Source: Chryseobacterium sp. H1D6B (lineage in GTDB: Bacteria > Bacteroidota > Bacteroidia > Flavobacteriales > Weeksellaceae). From it: a stretch of DNA of 64,000 nucleotides. Position numbers and translations under genes: made by a program. This document shows positions 1-7,701 of the stretch, in pieces. The first letter of the stretch is position 1. Every line of letters starts with the position of its first letter. A model generated the notes under the pieces. That model saw nothing but the letters and a program-made list of their open reading frames with translations. It made no database searches and was not told the DNA's origin. Where the stretch lies: NCBI RefSeq assembly GCF_029892445.1, contig NZ_JARXVJ010000001.1, positions 4,154,001-4,218,000 of the forward strand, written 5' to 3'.

Positions 1-334
1 CAACCAGAATATCCAGAACAGAATCAATCTCCCTACACTTCAAGGGTTCAAACGGGTAAGCATCAATGAAATTATCCGCTGTGAAGCAGATTCTAACTAC
101 ACTTTTATTTATTTATCTGATCATACAAAGGTCATTGTCTCTAAAACGCTTTATGATTTTGAAAAACATCTTTCTCATCATAATTTCTTTAGAATACATC
201 ATAAGCATCTTATCAATTTAAGCCACTTAAAAGAATATATAAAAGGAAAAGGCGGACAGGTTATTATGGACGACAATTCTGTTTTGGATGTATCTGTGCG
301 CAAGAAAAATGATTTTTTACAAAAAATAGCTTAA
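1..334 (+). CDS. LytTR response regulator, C-terminal part (5' end outside window)
   Basis: The reading frame is open from the window edge and ends with TAA at 332-334. The translated part is a LytTR DNA-binding domain with the typical FFRIHHKHLINL and VSVRKKNDFL blocks. It is a close paralogue of the C-terminus of the complete regulator at 4989-5720, with long identical stretches, so two LytTR systems sit in tandem. The receiver domain and probably the partner kinase lie upstream of the window. A LytTR protein binds promoter DNA as a dimer on direct repeats; candidate repeats are at 493, 5743 and 6137. Confidence 0.9.
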   Translation, partial: NQNIQNRINLPTLQGFKRVSINEIIRCEADSNYTFIYLSDHTKVIVSKTLYDFEKHLSHHNFFRIHHKHLINLSHLKEYIKGKGGQVIMDDNSVLDVSVRKKNDFLQKIA

Positions 335-407
335 TTACTATAAGAACTCATCTGCACAATAAACAAACCCACGAAATTATTACCCTGAAATACTTTATAT
401 GAATTCT

Positions 408-442
408 AAAACAAAGACTATCACGAGATAGTCTTTGTTTTT
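408..442. terminator. Rho-independent terminator after the LytTR gene
   Basis: A perfect stem of about 14 bp (AAACAAAGACTATC) with a 4-base loop is followed by a T run. It closes the regulator transcript before the 613 promoter. Confidence 0.8.
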
Positions 443-492
443 ATAACCTCTTAAAACATCGTATTTTACAACTGAAAACCCACTAAATAACC

Positions 493-583
493 ACACTTAT
501 CTTTTATACACACACACTTAATCAAAATATGACAACACTTGCTTAATGACGTTATTATGATACTGAGCCGCATCTTACATTTA
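493..583 (+). promoter_or_regulatory. Putative LytTR operator and activator-dependent promoter of the 613 gene
   Basis: Three direct boxes, ACACTTA at 493-499, ACACTTA at 514-520 and ACACTTG at 535-541, start exactly 21 bp apart. A -7-like element TACATTTA is at 576-583, 41 bp from the start of the last box, and no -33 TTG is present. The same geometry recurs at 5743 and 6137. LytTR proteins are known to bind short direct repeats about two helical turns apart. That the regulator is one of the two neighbouring LytTR proteins is inference. Confidence 0.7.
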
Positions 584-612
584 TAATTCAAACACCCAAA
601 AATATTTTTACT

Positions 613-1902
613 ATGAAAGTTAATCTACAAGAGAAAAGTGCTCAGGCATCAGCCATGAAACTTTTTAACAAAACGGCTCAATTATTAAAAGCACAAAAAT
701 TAATTTTGGCGCTTTTCATTGGTCTAATGGCTCACACAGAAGTTTCTGCACATGCTTCTACCATTACAAGAAAATGGTGCGGCGGGTTTTTCCACAGAAA
801 ATTTGTTGCAAAAGCGCAGACTTCAGTTTTAAGCTACACAAAGTACCAGACAGGATACAACTGTATCGGGCAGTATGTGGGCACTGCCAATATTGGATAC
901 TGGTCAAGCAACTGCAGCAATGAAAGCAAAGGATGCTCTCGTCCTCAGGTTGCTACATGTACTAAAAGTGGCACTGTTTATGATCAAATCTACAGCGGCT
1001 GTTATTTAACATTTACCGGCCCTTCCCCATATTCTGCTAATGCTAAAGCCCAGCATTTGACCAGCGGAATTTATCTTACACAGACTACTACCGGAAGGGG
1101 TTCTGCAGGCCTATCAGGAAATTTTGCTTTAGATCCAAACAAATTTTCCAAACTGGTGGATGACGGAACATCTTTCAGTGAAATAAAAGGAGATGTAGAC
1201 ATCAATGACAATAATCAATTAGTGATAAGCAACTTAAACGGAAGATTAAGTGTTACTAAAGGTGCAGATTATTATTCTAACATCAAAATCGTTGTGATCA
1301 AAGAAAAAGAAAACATCACTGATGATGAAGCATTACAAAATGAAGAAGCCGTTCAGAATGGAACTTATCCTGATGTTGTTTATTCTACTCAATTAAATGT
1401 CTCTAAAAACGGATTGACTCACGACGGAGTTTTTTCAAAAGGAGTTGCGGCTCAACAAATAAAAGAATATGCTGCTAATCAAGAATATGGTGTGAACATC
1501 AATAATTTTTCAATGACTATTCCTACAGGAGCTCAGTTGAATCCTGACGAAAAACTTACCGTAGTAACTGTTGTAGACGGAGGTTTTGATATCAGTACTG
1601 CTGTTGTAACAAAAGGTACAGGAAATGTTACTGCTGCTAATACAGCTGTAGTCGAAGCACCTCAGCTGCATCCAAACCCGGCTACAGATTATGTAGACGT
1701 CTATGTAAATCTTCCTAAAAAAGAACTGGTAAATGTAAGAGTTATCAGCACATTAGGCAGAGTTGCTATAGAAAGATCTGAAAACCTAAACAGCGGCCGT
1801 CAAAGCATTAAGCTGAACACCCAAAAATTACTGCCCGGAAGTTATATTGTAGAAATAAAGTCCGAAAGCAAAATAAGCTCGCAAAAACTGCTCATTAAAT
1901 AG
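613..1902 (+). CDS. Exported Cys-rich protein with T9SS type A sorting domain
   Basis: This 429-residue protein has an N-terminal hydrophobic segment at about 30-46 ending in a VSA-type cleavage site; an alternative start at Met15 would give a more ordinary signal peptide. The mature N-terminus contains seven cysteines in about 70 residues (CGGFF, NCSNESKGC and so on). Residues 350-429 form a Por-secretion-system sorting domain (HPNPATDYVDV start, SYIVEIKS and final SSQKLLIK), so it should cross the outer membrane by T9SS. The middle matches no family I can name. The promoter has the LytTR-type boxes. The sorting domain shares the NLNSGRQSIKLNT block with the 7702 protein. Confidence 0.85.
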   Translation: MKVNLQEKSAQASAMKLFNKTAQLLKAQKLILALFIGLMAHTEVSAHASTITRKWCGGFFHRKFVAKAQTSVLSYTKYQTGYNCIGQYVGTANIGYWSSNCSNESKGCSRPQVATCTKSGTVYDQIYSGCYLTFTGPSPYSANAKAQHLTSGIYLTQTTTGRGSAGLSGNFALDPNKFSKLVDDGTSFSEIKGDVDINDNNQLVISNLNGRLSVTKGADYYSNIKIVVIKEKENITDDEALQNEEAVQNGTYPDVVYSTQLNVSKNGLTHDGVFSKGVAAQQIKEYAANQEYGVNINNFSMTIPTGAQLNPDEKLTVVTVVDGGFDISTAVVTKGTGNVTAANTAVVEAPQLHPNPATDYVDVYVNLPKKELVNVRVISTLGRVAIERSENLNSGRQSIKLNTQKLLPGSYIVEIKSESKISSQKLLIK

Positions 1903-1926
1903 CGCGGCTATAGAATTAAGAAAAGT

Positions 1927-1957
1927 AAGGCTGTTCAGTAATGGACAGCCTTTTTTA
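1927..1957 (+). terminator. Terminator of the 613 gene
   Basis: Stem AAGGCTGT / ACAGCCTT followed by TTTTTT, 25 bp after the stop codon. Confidence 0.8.
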
Positions 1958-2077
1958 TCTATCTCAACTTCTGATACTTCGAGCTCCTCCTTCCAATTCA
2001 TTTTTTTTCAATATTTATTATTATGTATTGCATTATTATTAATCAAATTATATATTTACATCATTATTCTATTATAT

Positions 2078-4999
2078 GTGAAAAATATATACGTATTCTT
2101 TTCATTTTTATTTATTTTATTTTATTCATCTCCATCTTTTGCTCAGATTCCAGGTTTAGTAAATTATAGTGAGGAAAGCGGACTGAACAGTTCCTATACT
2201 TACAGATTAAGCCAGGACACGAATGGATTTATCTGGATAGGAAGTGATAACGGCCTATTCCGTTTTGACGGGACAGAATTTAAGCAGTACAATAAAAAGA
2301 ACGGCTTAAAGAACATTGATGTCCTCTCGTGTATTCCCATGTCTAATGGTGAAAATTTCATCATGCCTTTTTTAAATGATTTTGCTTATTTTAAAAATGG
2401 CAGTATTATCAATTCAGACACCAACAAGGAACTCAAAAAAATGAAATTTGTAGAGAATCCTACAGCGCTTATTGATAAAGATTCACTTTTCACCTACAGT
2501 AGTTATAATCCTAAGGACATGTATGTTTACAGCAATGGAAAAGTACGCATCATTCCCTTATTTATCCATCAGGGAGAATCTCATCCGGATCCAGCCTATG
2601 CATTCAGTTATGATATTCCTAATCATCTGCTTTATTTATCCGATCAAAAATCTAAAGTTGAAGCTTACAACATCATTACAAAAACAAAAACAGTCTGTAA
2701 TATTTCTTTACCATTAGGCTACTCTACCTATAAATATGGGGATTTTTATATCTCTAAATATGATGGAAATGTTGATATCTACAAATTAGAAAATAAATTT
2801 TATTTCAGAAAGCTCCAGTCTCTTTCTTTCAACGAAAAGATACACCAGATCATTATTGATAAGAATTATAGAGTATGGCTCTGTCTGGATAAAGGCGGTA
2901 TTCTATATTTCGACCAGTCATTATTAAGCGGAAAAAAACTCGCGGCACCTGTACAGCTCATGGATGATTACATTATTAATGATATCATGGTAGACCGGGA
3001 CAACAATGTATGGTTCTCTACCAGAAATAACGGCATTTATTTTATCACTGATAAATTTTTTAAAAATTATATTCATTTACCCATAAAAAACAACTCATCT
3101 TACATTACCGCTATTGCAAAATCCGGCAGTAAAATAATCCTGGGTTACAACCAGGCAAAAAGCGGTATTTTCAGTTCAAACAGGATCACAGATATTATCC
3201 TTGAAAAAAACAGAAAGATTGAACATAAAGCGATATTTTCAAAAGGCAGTACCATCATCTTCGGATTAAGCTTAAGCCTTATCCAGTACAACACAAGCAC
3301 CGGACAAAAAATTATACTAAAAAATTATAGTTTAAAAAATCTGCTTCCCTATACTGATGATTCTGTATTAATCTGCAGCAGTTCAGGTCTGTCTGTTTAT
3401 AACTTTATTACCCATACATATTCAGAAATAATAGAGGGAGAAAGATTTTATACGGCACTTCCCTATCATAGAGACAGTTTATTTGTAGGAACTTTCAAAG
3501 ACCTGTATAAACTGAACAGCAAAACAAAAAAGAAAACTTTATTCCTGGAAGGTTTTTATATTACCGATATTAAAAAGCTCAGAAACAATTTATATGTAGG
3601 CTCCACCAATCTGAACGGCATTCTGATTTTCAACAACAGAAAGATCATAAAGCATATTACAGAAAAGGACGGCTTATCTACTTATCAAGTCAAAAAAATA
3701 GAAATAGAAAATGAAAATGTTTTCTGGGCAAGCACCAATTCCGGGTTAAGCAGAATAGAACTTAGAGCCGGCAAAATAAAGATCAATAATTTCACCCAGA
3801 CGGACGGACTTCCTTCTAATGTTGTTTCTGGCTGCGTGATCAGAGGTGATACCATCTATGCAGGAACATCAAAAGGGCTGGGCATCCTTCCCATCAGTAA
3901 TTTACTTGCACAGCAGAAGTTCATTAATAAAAAAGTGATCATTAATTCTGTATCCATCGGAGACAAAGAAGTTTTCAATCTGAATGAAAAAATCACGGGG
4001 CAGACTCCCAATAATAATGTGATTTTTAATTTAAGTTTTCCAGATTACAGCTCACAGGGAAAGATCACCTACAAGTACAAAATTGAAGGCCTTGATGAAG
4101 GCTGGCAGATCAGTAATTCTCCCCAAATTATATTCAATTCAATTCCTCCGGGAAAATACATTTTCAAGGTTTTTGGAATCGGTTATAATGGAAAACAGTC
4201 GTATACTTCATCTAATCTGGCTTTTGAGATCAAACCTCAGTTCTGGCAGACATGGTGGTTCAAACTTTTATTGATTCTTGTCGGGTTCACCATTCTTACT
4301 GCTCTTATCACTTTATATTTTCAGAAAAAAAGAAACAAAAAGCTGGAAAACCTTTATTACGAGAAAAAAATTGCTGAGCTGGAACTTCAGGCCATTAAAG
4401 CACAGATTAATCCTCATTTTATCTATAACTGCCTTAATTCTATTCAGTTTCTGCTGTATAAAAAAGACTATAAGGAAACAGAAAATTATTTAGATATATT
4501 CTCTCAAATGATTAGAAAAACACTTCATTATTCTGAGAAAACATTTATGCCTATTAAAGAAGAGATCGAATATCTCACCTTGTATATCAATATGGAACAG
4601 CTGCGGTTAAAAGACCAGTTCAATTATACAATTACTTTATCTGAACAAGTAAATGAGAACTGGGTCATTCCTTCTCTTCTGATACAGCCGTTTGTAGAAA
4701 ATGCCATAAAACATGGGGTTTCTAACCTGACAGACCGTACAGGGAATATTGAAATCTCATTCGAATACATCAATTCATTTCTGTGTATAACCATTGAAGA
4801 TAACGGGGTCGGAATCGGTAAAAAATCTGAATCCATGTCAAAAACCAATTCCTTCGGGGTCAAATTATCTCAAAAAAGAATTGAAACATTTAAACAGCTT
4901 TTTGAAACCAATATTAAGCTGGAAATTCATGATCTTTCAGAAAAAAAACAAAAACCAGGAACACAAATTATAATTTACATTACGCCTTATGAAAACTAA
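2078..4999 (+). CDS. Propeller-type sensor histidine kinase (LytS/YehU class)
   Basis: This is a 973-residue inner-membrane sensor with a signal peptide (1-22) and a long periplasmic beta-propeller region with two-component-propeller repeats such as GFIWIGSDNGLFRFDG near 50-66. A Y_Y_Y domain follows at about 640-715 (IEGLDEGWQ, PPGKYIFKV), then one membrane segment near 723-747, a short coiled coil and a His_kinase (PF06580) domain. The phosphoacceptor is His780 in NPHFIYN, and the ATPase part has QPFVENAIKHG and EDNGVGIG. The start codon is GTG, since no in-frame ATG precedes the signal peptide. It overlaps the 4989 regulator by 11 bp, so the two form one operon and a cognate pair. The signal sensed is unknown. 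Confidence 0.92.
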   Translation: MKNIYVFFSFLFILFYSSPSFAQIPGLVNYSEESGLNSSYTYRLSQDTNGFIWIGSDNGLFRFDGTEFKQYNKKNGLKNIDVLSCIPMSNGENFIMPFLNDFAYFKNGSIINSDTNKELKKMKFVENPTALIDKDSLFTYSSYNPKDMYVYSNGKVRIIPLFIHQGESHPDPAYAFSYDIPNHLLYLSDQKSKVEAYNIITKTKTVCNISLPLGYSTYKYGDFYISKYDGNVDIYKLENKFYFRKLQSLSFNEKIHQIIIDKNYRVWLCLDKGGILYFDQSLLSGKKLAAPVQLMDDYIINDIMVDRDNNVWFSTRNNGIYFITDKFFKNYIHLPIKNNSSYITAIAKSGSKIILGYNQAKSGIFSSNRITDIILEKNRKIEHKAIFSKGSTIIFGLSLSLIQYNTSTGQKIILKNYSLKNLLPYTDDSVLICSSSGLSVYNFITHTYSEIIEGERFYTALPYHRDSLFVGTFKDLYKLNSKTKKKTLFLEGFYITDIKKLRNNLYVGSTNLNGILIFNNRKIIKHITEKDGLSTYQVKKIEIENENVFWASTNSGLSRIELRAGKIKINNFTQTDGLPSNVVSGCVIRGDTIYAGTSKGLGILPISNLLAQQKFINKKVIINSVSIGDKEVFNLNEKITGQTPNNNVIFNLSFPDYSSQGKITYKYKIEGLDEGWQISNSPQIIFNSIPPGKYIFKVFGIGYNGKQSYTSSNLAFEIKPQFWQTWWFKLLLILVGFTILTALITLYFQKKRNKKLENLYYEKKIAELELQAIKAQINPHFIYNCLNSIQFLLYKKDYKETENYLDIFSQMIRKTLHYSEKTFMPIKEEIEYLTLYINMEQLRLKDQFNYTITLSEQVNENWVIPSLLIQPFVENAIKHGVSNLTDRTGNIEISFEYINSFLCITIEDNGVGIGKKSESMSKTNSFGVKLSQKRIETFKQLFETNIKLEIHDLSEKKQKPGTQIIIYITPYEN

Positions 5000-5720
5000 A
5001 ATACAGGTCTGCGTCATTGACGACGAAAAAGATGGAAGAGATTATATTGCTCTTCTATTAGAAAACGAATTTCCAGAAATTCATATTGCATTTCAGGCTT
5101 CCAGTGTAGAGGAAGCGTACATTCATCTTACCAAAAACGTTCTTGATATTATATTTTTGGATATCCAGCTGAAAGATGGTACTGCCTTCGACCTGCTTTC
5201 TAAATTCAAGGATATAGATTCCCAGATCATTTTTATTACTGCATTTGAACACTTTGCCATTCAGGCTATAAAAAATGGTGCTGCAGATTATCTTTTAAAA
5301 CCAATCAAGAAAATTGATTTTATTGTAGCGGTGAACAAAGCATTGGAGAACATCAAAAAAAATAAAATACAGCCTGTCAACGCTGCGAACCAAAATAAGA
5401 TAAGTCTTCCTACCCTGCAGGGTTTTAAATTAACAAATATCACAGATATCATACGCTGCGAAGCCGATTCCAGCTACACTACCTTTCACCTCACCGACAG
5501 GACCAAAATAATCGTTTCTAAAACGCTTCACGACTTTGAAGAACACCTTTCTGAATATAATTTTTTTAGGATACATCATAAACACTTGATCAATTTATCT
5601 CACTTAAAAGAATATATAAAAGGTAAGGGCGGACAGGTGATCATGGCAGATAATTCTGTATTGGATGTTTCTGTCCGTAAAAAAAATGATTTTTTACATA
5701 AAATAGGACATTTAGATTAA
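4989..5720 (+). CDS. LytTR-family response regulator
   Basis: This 243-residue protein has a receiver domain (1-115) with acidic pair Asp11-Asp12, phosphoacceptor Asp58 (FLDIQLKDG) and conserved Lys104 (LLKPIKK). A LytTR DNA-binding domain follows at about 140-243. The start overlaps the kinase stop, so translation is probably coupled. The C-terminal half is nearly a copy of the truncated regulator at 1-334, so the DNA targets of the two may overlap. The nearest candidate targets are the 21-bp-spaced ACACTTA boxes on either side of this operon. Confidence 0.93.
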   Translation: MKTKIQVCVIDDEKDGRDYIALLLENEFPEIHIAFQASSVEEAYIHLTKNVLDIIFLDIQLKDGTAFDLLSKFKDIDSQIIFITAFEHFAIQAIKNGAADYLLKPIKKIDFIVAVNKALENIKKNKIQPVNAANQNKISLPTLQGFKLTNITDIIRCEADSSYTTFHLTDRTKIIVSKTLHDFEEHLSEYNFFRIHHKHLINLSHLKEYIKGKGGQVIMADNSVLDVSVRKKNDFLHKIGHLD

Positions 5721-5742
5721 ACATGATAAACAACTAAAAGCT

Positions 5743-5812
5743 ACACTTATTAGAAAGATCAACACACTTACTTATTTTTGATAGGAAAACACTGCACAGC
5801 ACTCTATTTTTG
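5743..5812 (+). promoter_or_regulatory. Putative LytTR operator and promoter of the GG-leader peptide gene
   Basis: ACACTTA boxes at 5743-5749 and 5764-5770 start 21 bp apart. A perfect TAnnTTTG element (TATTTTTG) is at 5805-5812, 41 bp from the start of the second box. No TTG lies at the -33 position. The architecture is identical to that at 493 and 6137. Confidence 0.7.
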
Positions 5813-5850
5813 ATATTACAAATACAATTAATTTTTAAATGAACACCATC

Positions 5851-6015
5851 ATGAAAAATTTCAAAAAACTATCAAGAGGCGAATTAAAATCACTGAACGG
5901 AGGCTTTACGTGCTACTGCGGTACTCAGAATGCCGGAGAATTCACTTATCTGCAAATTTGTATAGCATACTGCAAGGCTATATTAACCCCTATCAAGATT
6001 CCTACTGTAGGATAA
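5851..6015 (+). CDS. GG-leader peptide (bacteriocin-like), 54 aa
   Basis: This short gene encodes MKNFKKLSRGELKSLNGG followed by a Cys-containing core with a CYC motif near the leader boundary and two further cysteines. The double-glycine leader is the type cut by C39 peptidase-ABC exporters. An in-frame ATG at 5839 would add four residues, but the paralogues favour MKN as the start. It has its own LytTR-type promoter and a terminator at 6037. The exporter is not in the window, and function (bacteriocin, signal or other) cannot be decided from sequence. Confidence 0.75.
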   Translation: MKNFKKLSRGELKSLNGGFTCYCGTQNAGEFTYLQICIAYCKAILTPIKIPTVG

Positions 6016-6036
6016 TAACTTTTTCAAAATAATTTG

Positions 6037-6072
6037 TAAAAACCGCTGAATAAAAATTTATTCGGCGGTTTG
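6037..6072 (+). terminator. Terminator of the GG-leader peptide gene
   Basis: Stem AAACCGC-GAATA / TATTC-GCGGTTT with a short A/T loop, just after the peptide stop codon. Confidence 0.75.
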
Positions 6073-6136
6073 TATTTAAAGGTATCTAAGTTTTCCAATA
6101 AAAATATCTTACAGAACAATTAAGCCAAATTTCACA

Positions 6137-6206
6137 ACACTTATTAGCAAAACAGACACACTTACGAGTTCACGGTATTGTGATGTCTGTTATCGTAATA
6201 CTTTTA
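6137..6206 (+). promoter_or_regulatory. Putative LytTR operator and promoter of the glycine-zipper/peptidase operon
   Basis: ACACTTA boxes at 6137-6143 and 6158-6164 start 21 bp apart. TACTTTTA at 6199-6206 lies 41 bp from the start of the second box. The -7 element overlaps the ATG at 6206, which argues that translation starts at 6239 instead. Confidence 0.7.
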
Positions 6207-6238
6207 TGAAACTAATACAACATAAAAAATTTATTCCT

Positions 6239-6949
6239 ATGAAAACAAAAATTTTTCTAGCCGCAATCGGGCTTGTAACCACACAATCCATGTTTAATTC
6301 CTGCAGTGAAGAAAGTACAAACATGGCTGCAGAAAACGGGCAGACAGCAATTGAATCGAAGACAGTAGACGCAAGTTTTACGAATGGAACTTATTTTGTA
6401 AATCCCGAACCGCTTAATTCAGCTGTCAATTATATTAAATCCAAAATTGCCGCACAGGGAGCTTCATACGCATTAACCCAGGCAGATTTAAATTCTTTTT
6501 ATGATAAAGCTCAAATTCCGGCCGGCGAAAGACTTCCTTTAGATGCAGTGAAAAACATTATCAGCCAGACAGCAAGTTCAATGCAGACTCCTTTTGACCA
6601 GATTGTACAGCAGATGAATATTTCTGACAATGCAAAATCACTGGCACTTACCATCAATAATCAGTCTATCCCTCAGATAGAGACAAATTTAAATTTCAAA
6701 AATCTTTCCAGCAACGAAAAGATGATGATCAAGAATTTAAATGATTTAAAATATAACGACGAACACAATAATTATGCATTCAATAAGAATGCATCCGCCA
6801 AAACGCCTGGATTTATCTGGGGAGGAATGGGAGGATGGGGATTAGGAGCAGGCATTGGATTTGGAGTCGGAGGACCGATAGGTGCAATTATAGGTGCCGG
6901 CATCGGGATGCTGGTAGGTGCTGTACTGGTAGCAGTTGTCACCAAATAA
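6239..6949 (+). CDS. Putative surface lipoprotein with C-terminal glycine zipper
   Basis: With the start at 6239 (the 6206 ATG lies inside the promoter) the protein has 236 residues. Residues 1-21 are a signal sequence and Cys22 (FNSC) a likely lipidation site. It is followed by SEES, acidic residues of the kind that direct lipoproteins to the cell surface in Flavobacteriia. The body (about 25-185) is polar and helical. The last about 48 residues are an extended glycine zipper (GAGIGFGVGGPIGAIIGAGI) able to insert into or oligomerise in membranes. Glycine-zipper proteins act as contact-dependent bacteriocins in Caulobacter (Cdz); a similar role here is only a hypothesis. The next gene starts 2 bp downstream. 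Confidence 0.65.
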   Translation: MKTKIFLAAIGLVTTQSMFNSCSEESTNMAAENGQTAIESKTVDASFTNGTYFVNPEPLNSAVNYIKSKIAAQGASYALTQADLNSFYDKAQIPAGERLPLDAVKNIISQTASSMQTPFDQIVQQMNISDNAKSLALTINNQSIPQIETNLNFKNLSSNEKMMIKNLNDLKYNDEHNNYAFNKNASAKTPGFIWGGMGGWGLGAGIGFGVGGPIGAIIGAGIGMLVGAVLVAVVTK

Positions 6950-6951
6950 CT

Positions 6952-7611
6952 ATGAAAGCTTTCAAAGGCAATACAGCTAAATATTTAACTGCTATGATGG
7001 GTCTGGTACTCATCATAGCTATTTTCTCCTTTCACAAAAGCCCTTCTTTAAATAATAAAGTTAAAAATTTAGGCTTTGAAAAAGAAACCCTTTATTTAGT
7101 ACAGAGAGGCACTACCGGAAAACTAGGAAACGTCGCAAAAGAATTCAATATCAGTAATAAATATGCTTCTCATCTCGGAATTGGTTTTATAGAGAATAAT
7201 ACACTCACCATTTATCATGTGTATGTAGATAAAAATCCGCAGAACACCTTTTTATACATTGAAAGCATTGATAATTTCATAAAGCCCGAAGACTTAAATT
7301 ACCTGTCTGTATGGAAATTGAAGAATATTGCCCCTACCAAGTTCAATGCTGTAAAAAACTCTCTGATCCAGTCTGAAAAAGAAAAGATCAATTTTGATTT
7401 TAATTTTGATGAAAGTGATAAAGCCTATTACTGTTCAGAATATATTGTAAAGGAACTGAAAAAAAACGGCGTAGAAATCATGACTGAGCACAAGAAAGAT
7501 CTTTCAGGAATGATCAAACAGATTCTAAAAAAAGACACGCTTACCTACTTTCCTGTAGACGGCTTTGAAAATACACATAAAGCTGTAAAAATCTTTGAAT
7601 GGATCAAATAA
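6952..7611 (+). CDS. Permuted papain-like (YiiX/NlpC-P60 type) hydrolase
   Basis: The ATG at 6952 follows the lipoprotein stop by 2 bp, which fixes the start; the frame is open further upstream but only as a shadow. The 219-residue protein has one N-terminal membrane segment (about 11-27), then a domain with His74 in SHLGIGF and Cys161 in YYCSEYIVKEL. The His-before-Cys order is that of circularly permuted NlpC/P60 (YiiX/C92) cysteine hydrolases, which act on peptides or acyl groups. It should face the periplasm. It is co-transcribed with the glycine-zipper lipoprotein and could process it, act on its target, or protect the producer. Confidence 0.7.
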   Translation: MKAFKGNTAKYLTAMMGLVLIIAIFSFHKSPSLNNKVKNLGFEKETLYLVQRGTTGKLGNVAKEFNISNKYASHLGIGFIENNTLTIYHVYVDKNPQNTFLYIESIDNFIKPEDLNYLSVWKLKNIAPTKFNAVKNSLIQSEKEKINFDFNFDESDKAYYCSEYIVKELKKNGVEIMTEHKKDLSGMIKQILKKDTLTYFPVDGFENTHKAVKIFEWIK

Positions 7612-7701
7612 TCTGTTCACAATCTCTTCTCAATACCATTTAACAACTATTAATTTCTAAAGTTTTTGTTGGTTTTTGATTTATAAAATCAATTATTCAT
7701 T

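Noticed and set aside
6206..6238. ATG at 6206 as start of the lipoprotein
   Set aside because: It overlaps the -7 element of the LytTR-type promoter (6199-6206), and the signal peptide starts properly at 6239.
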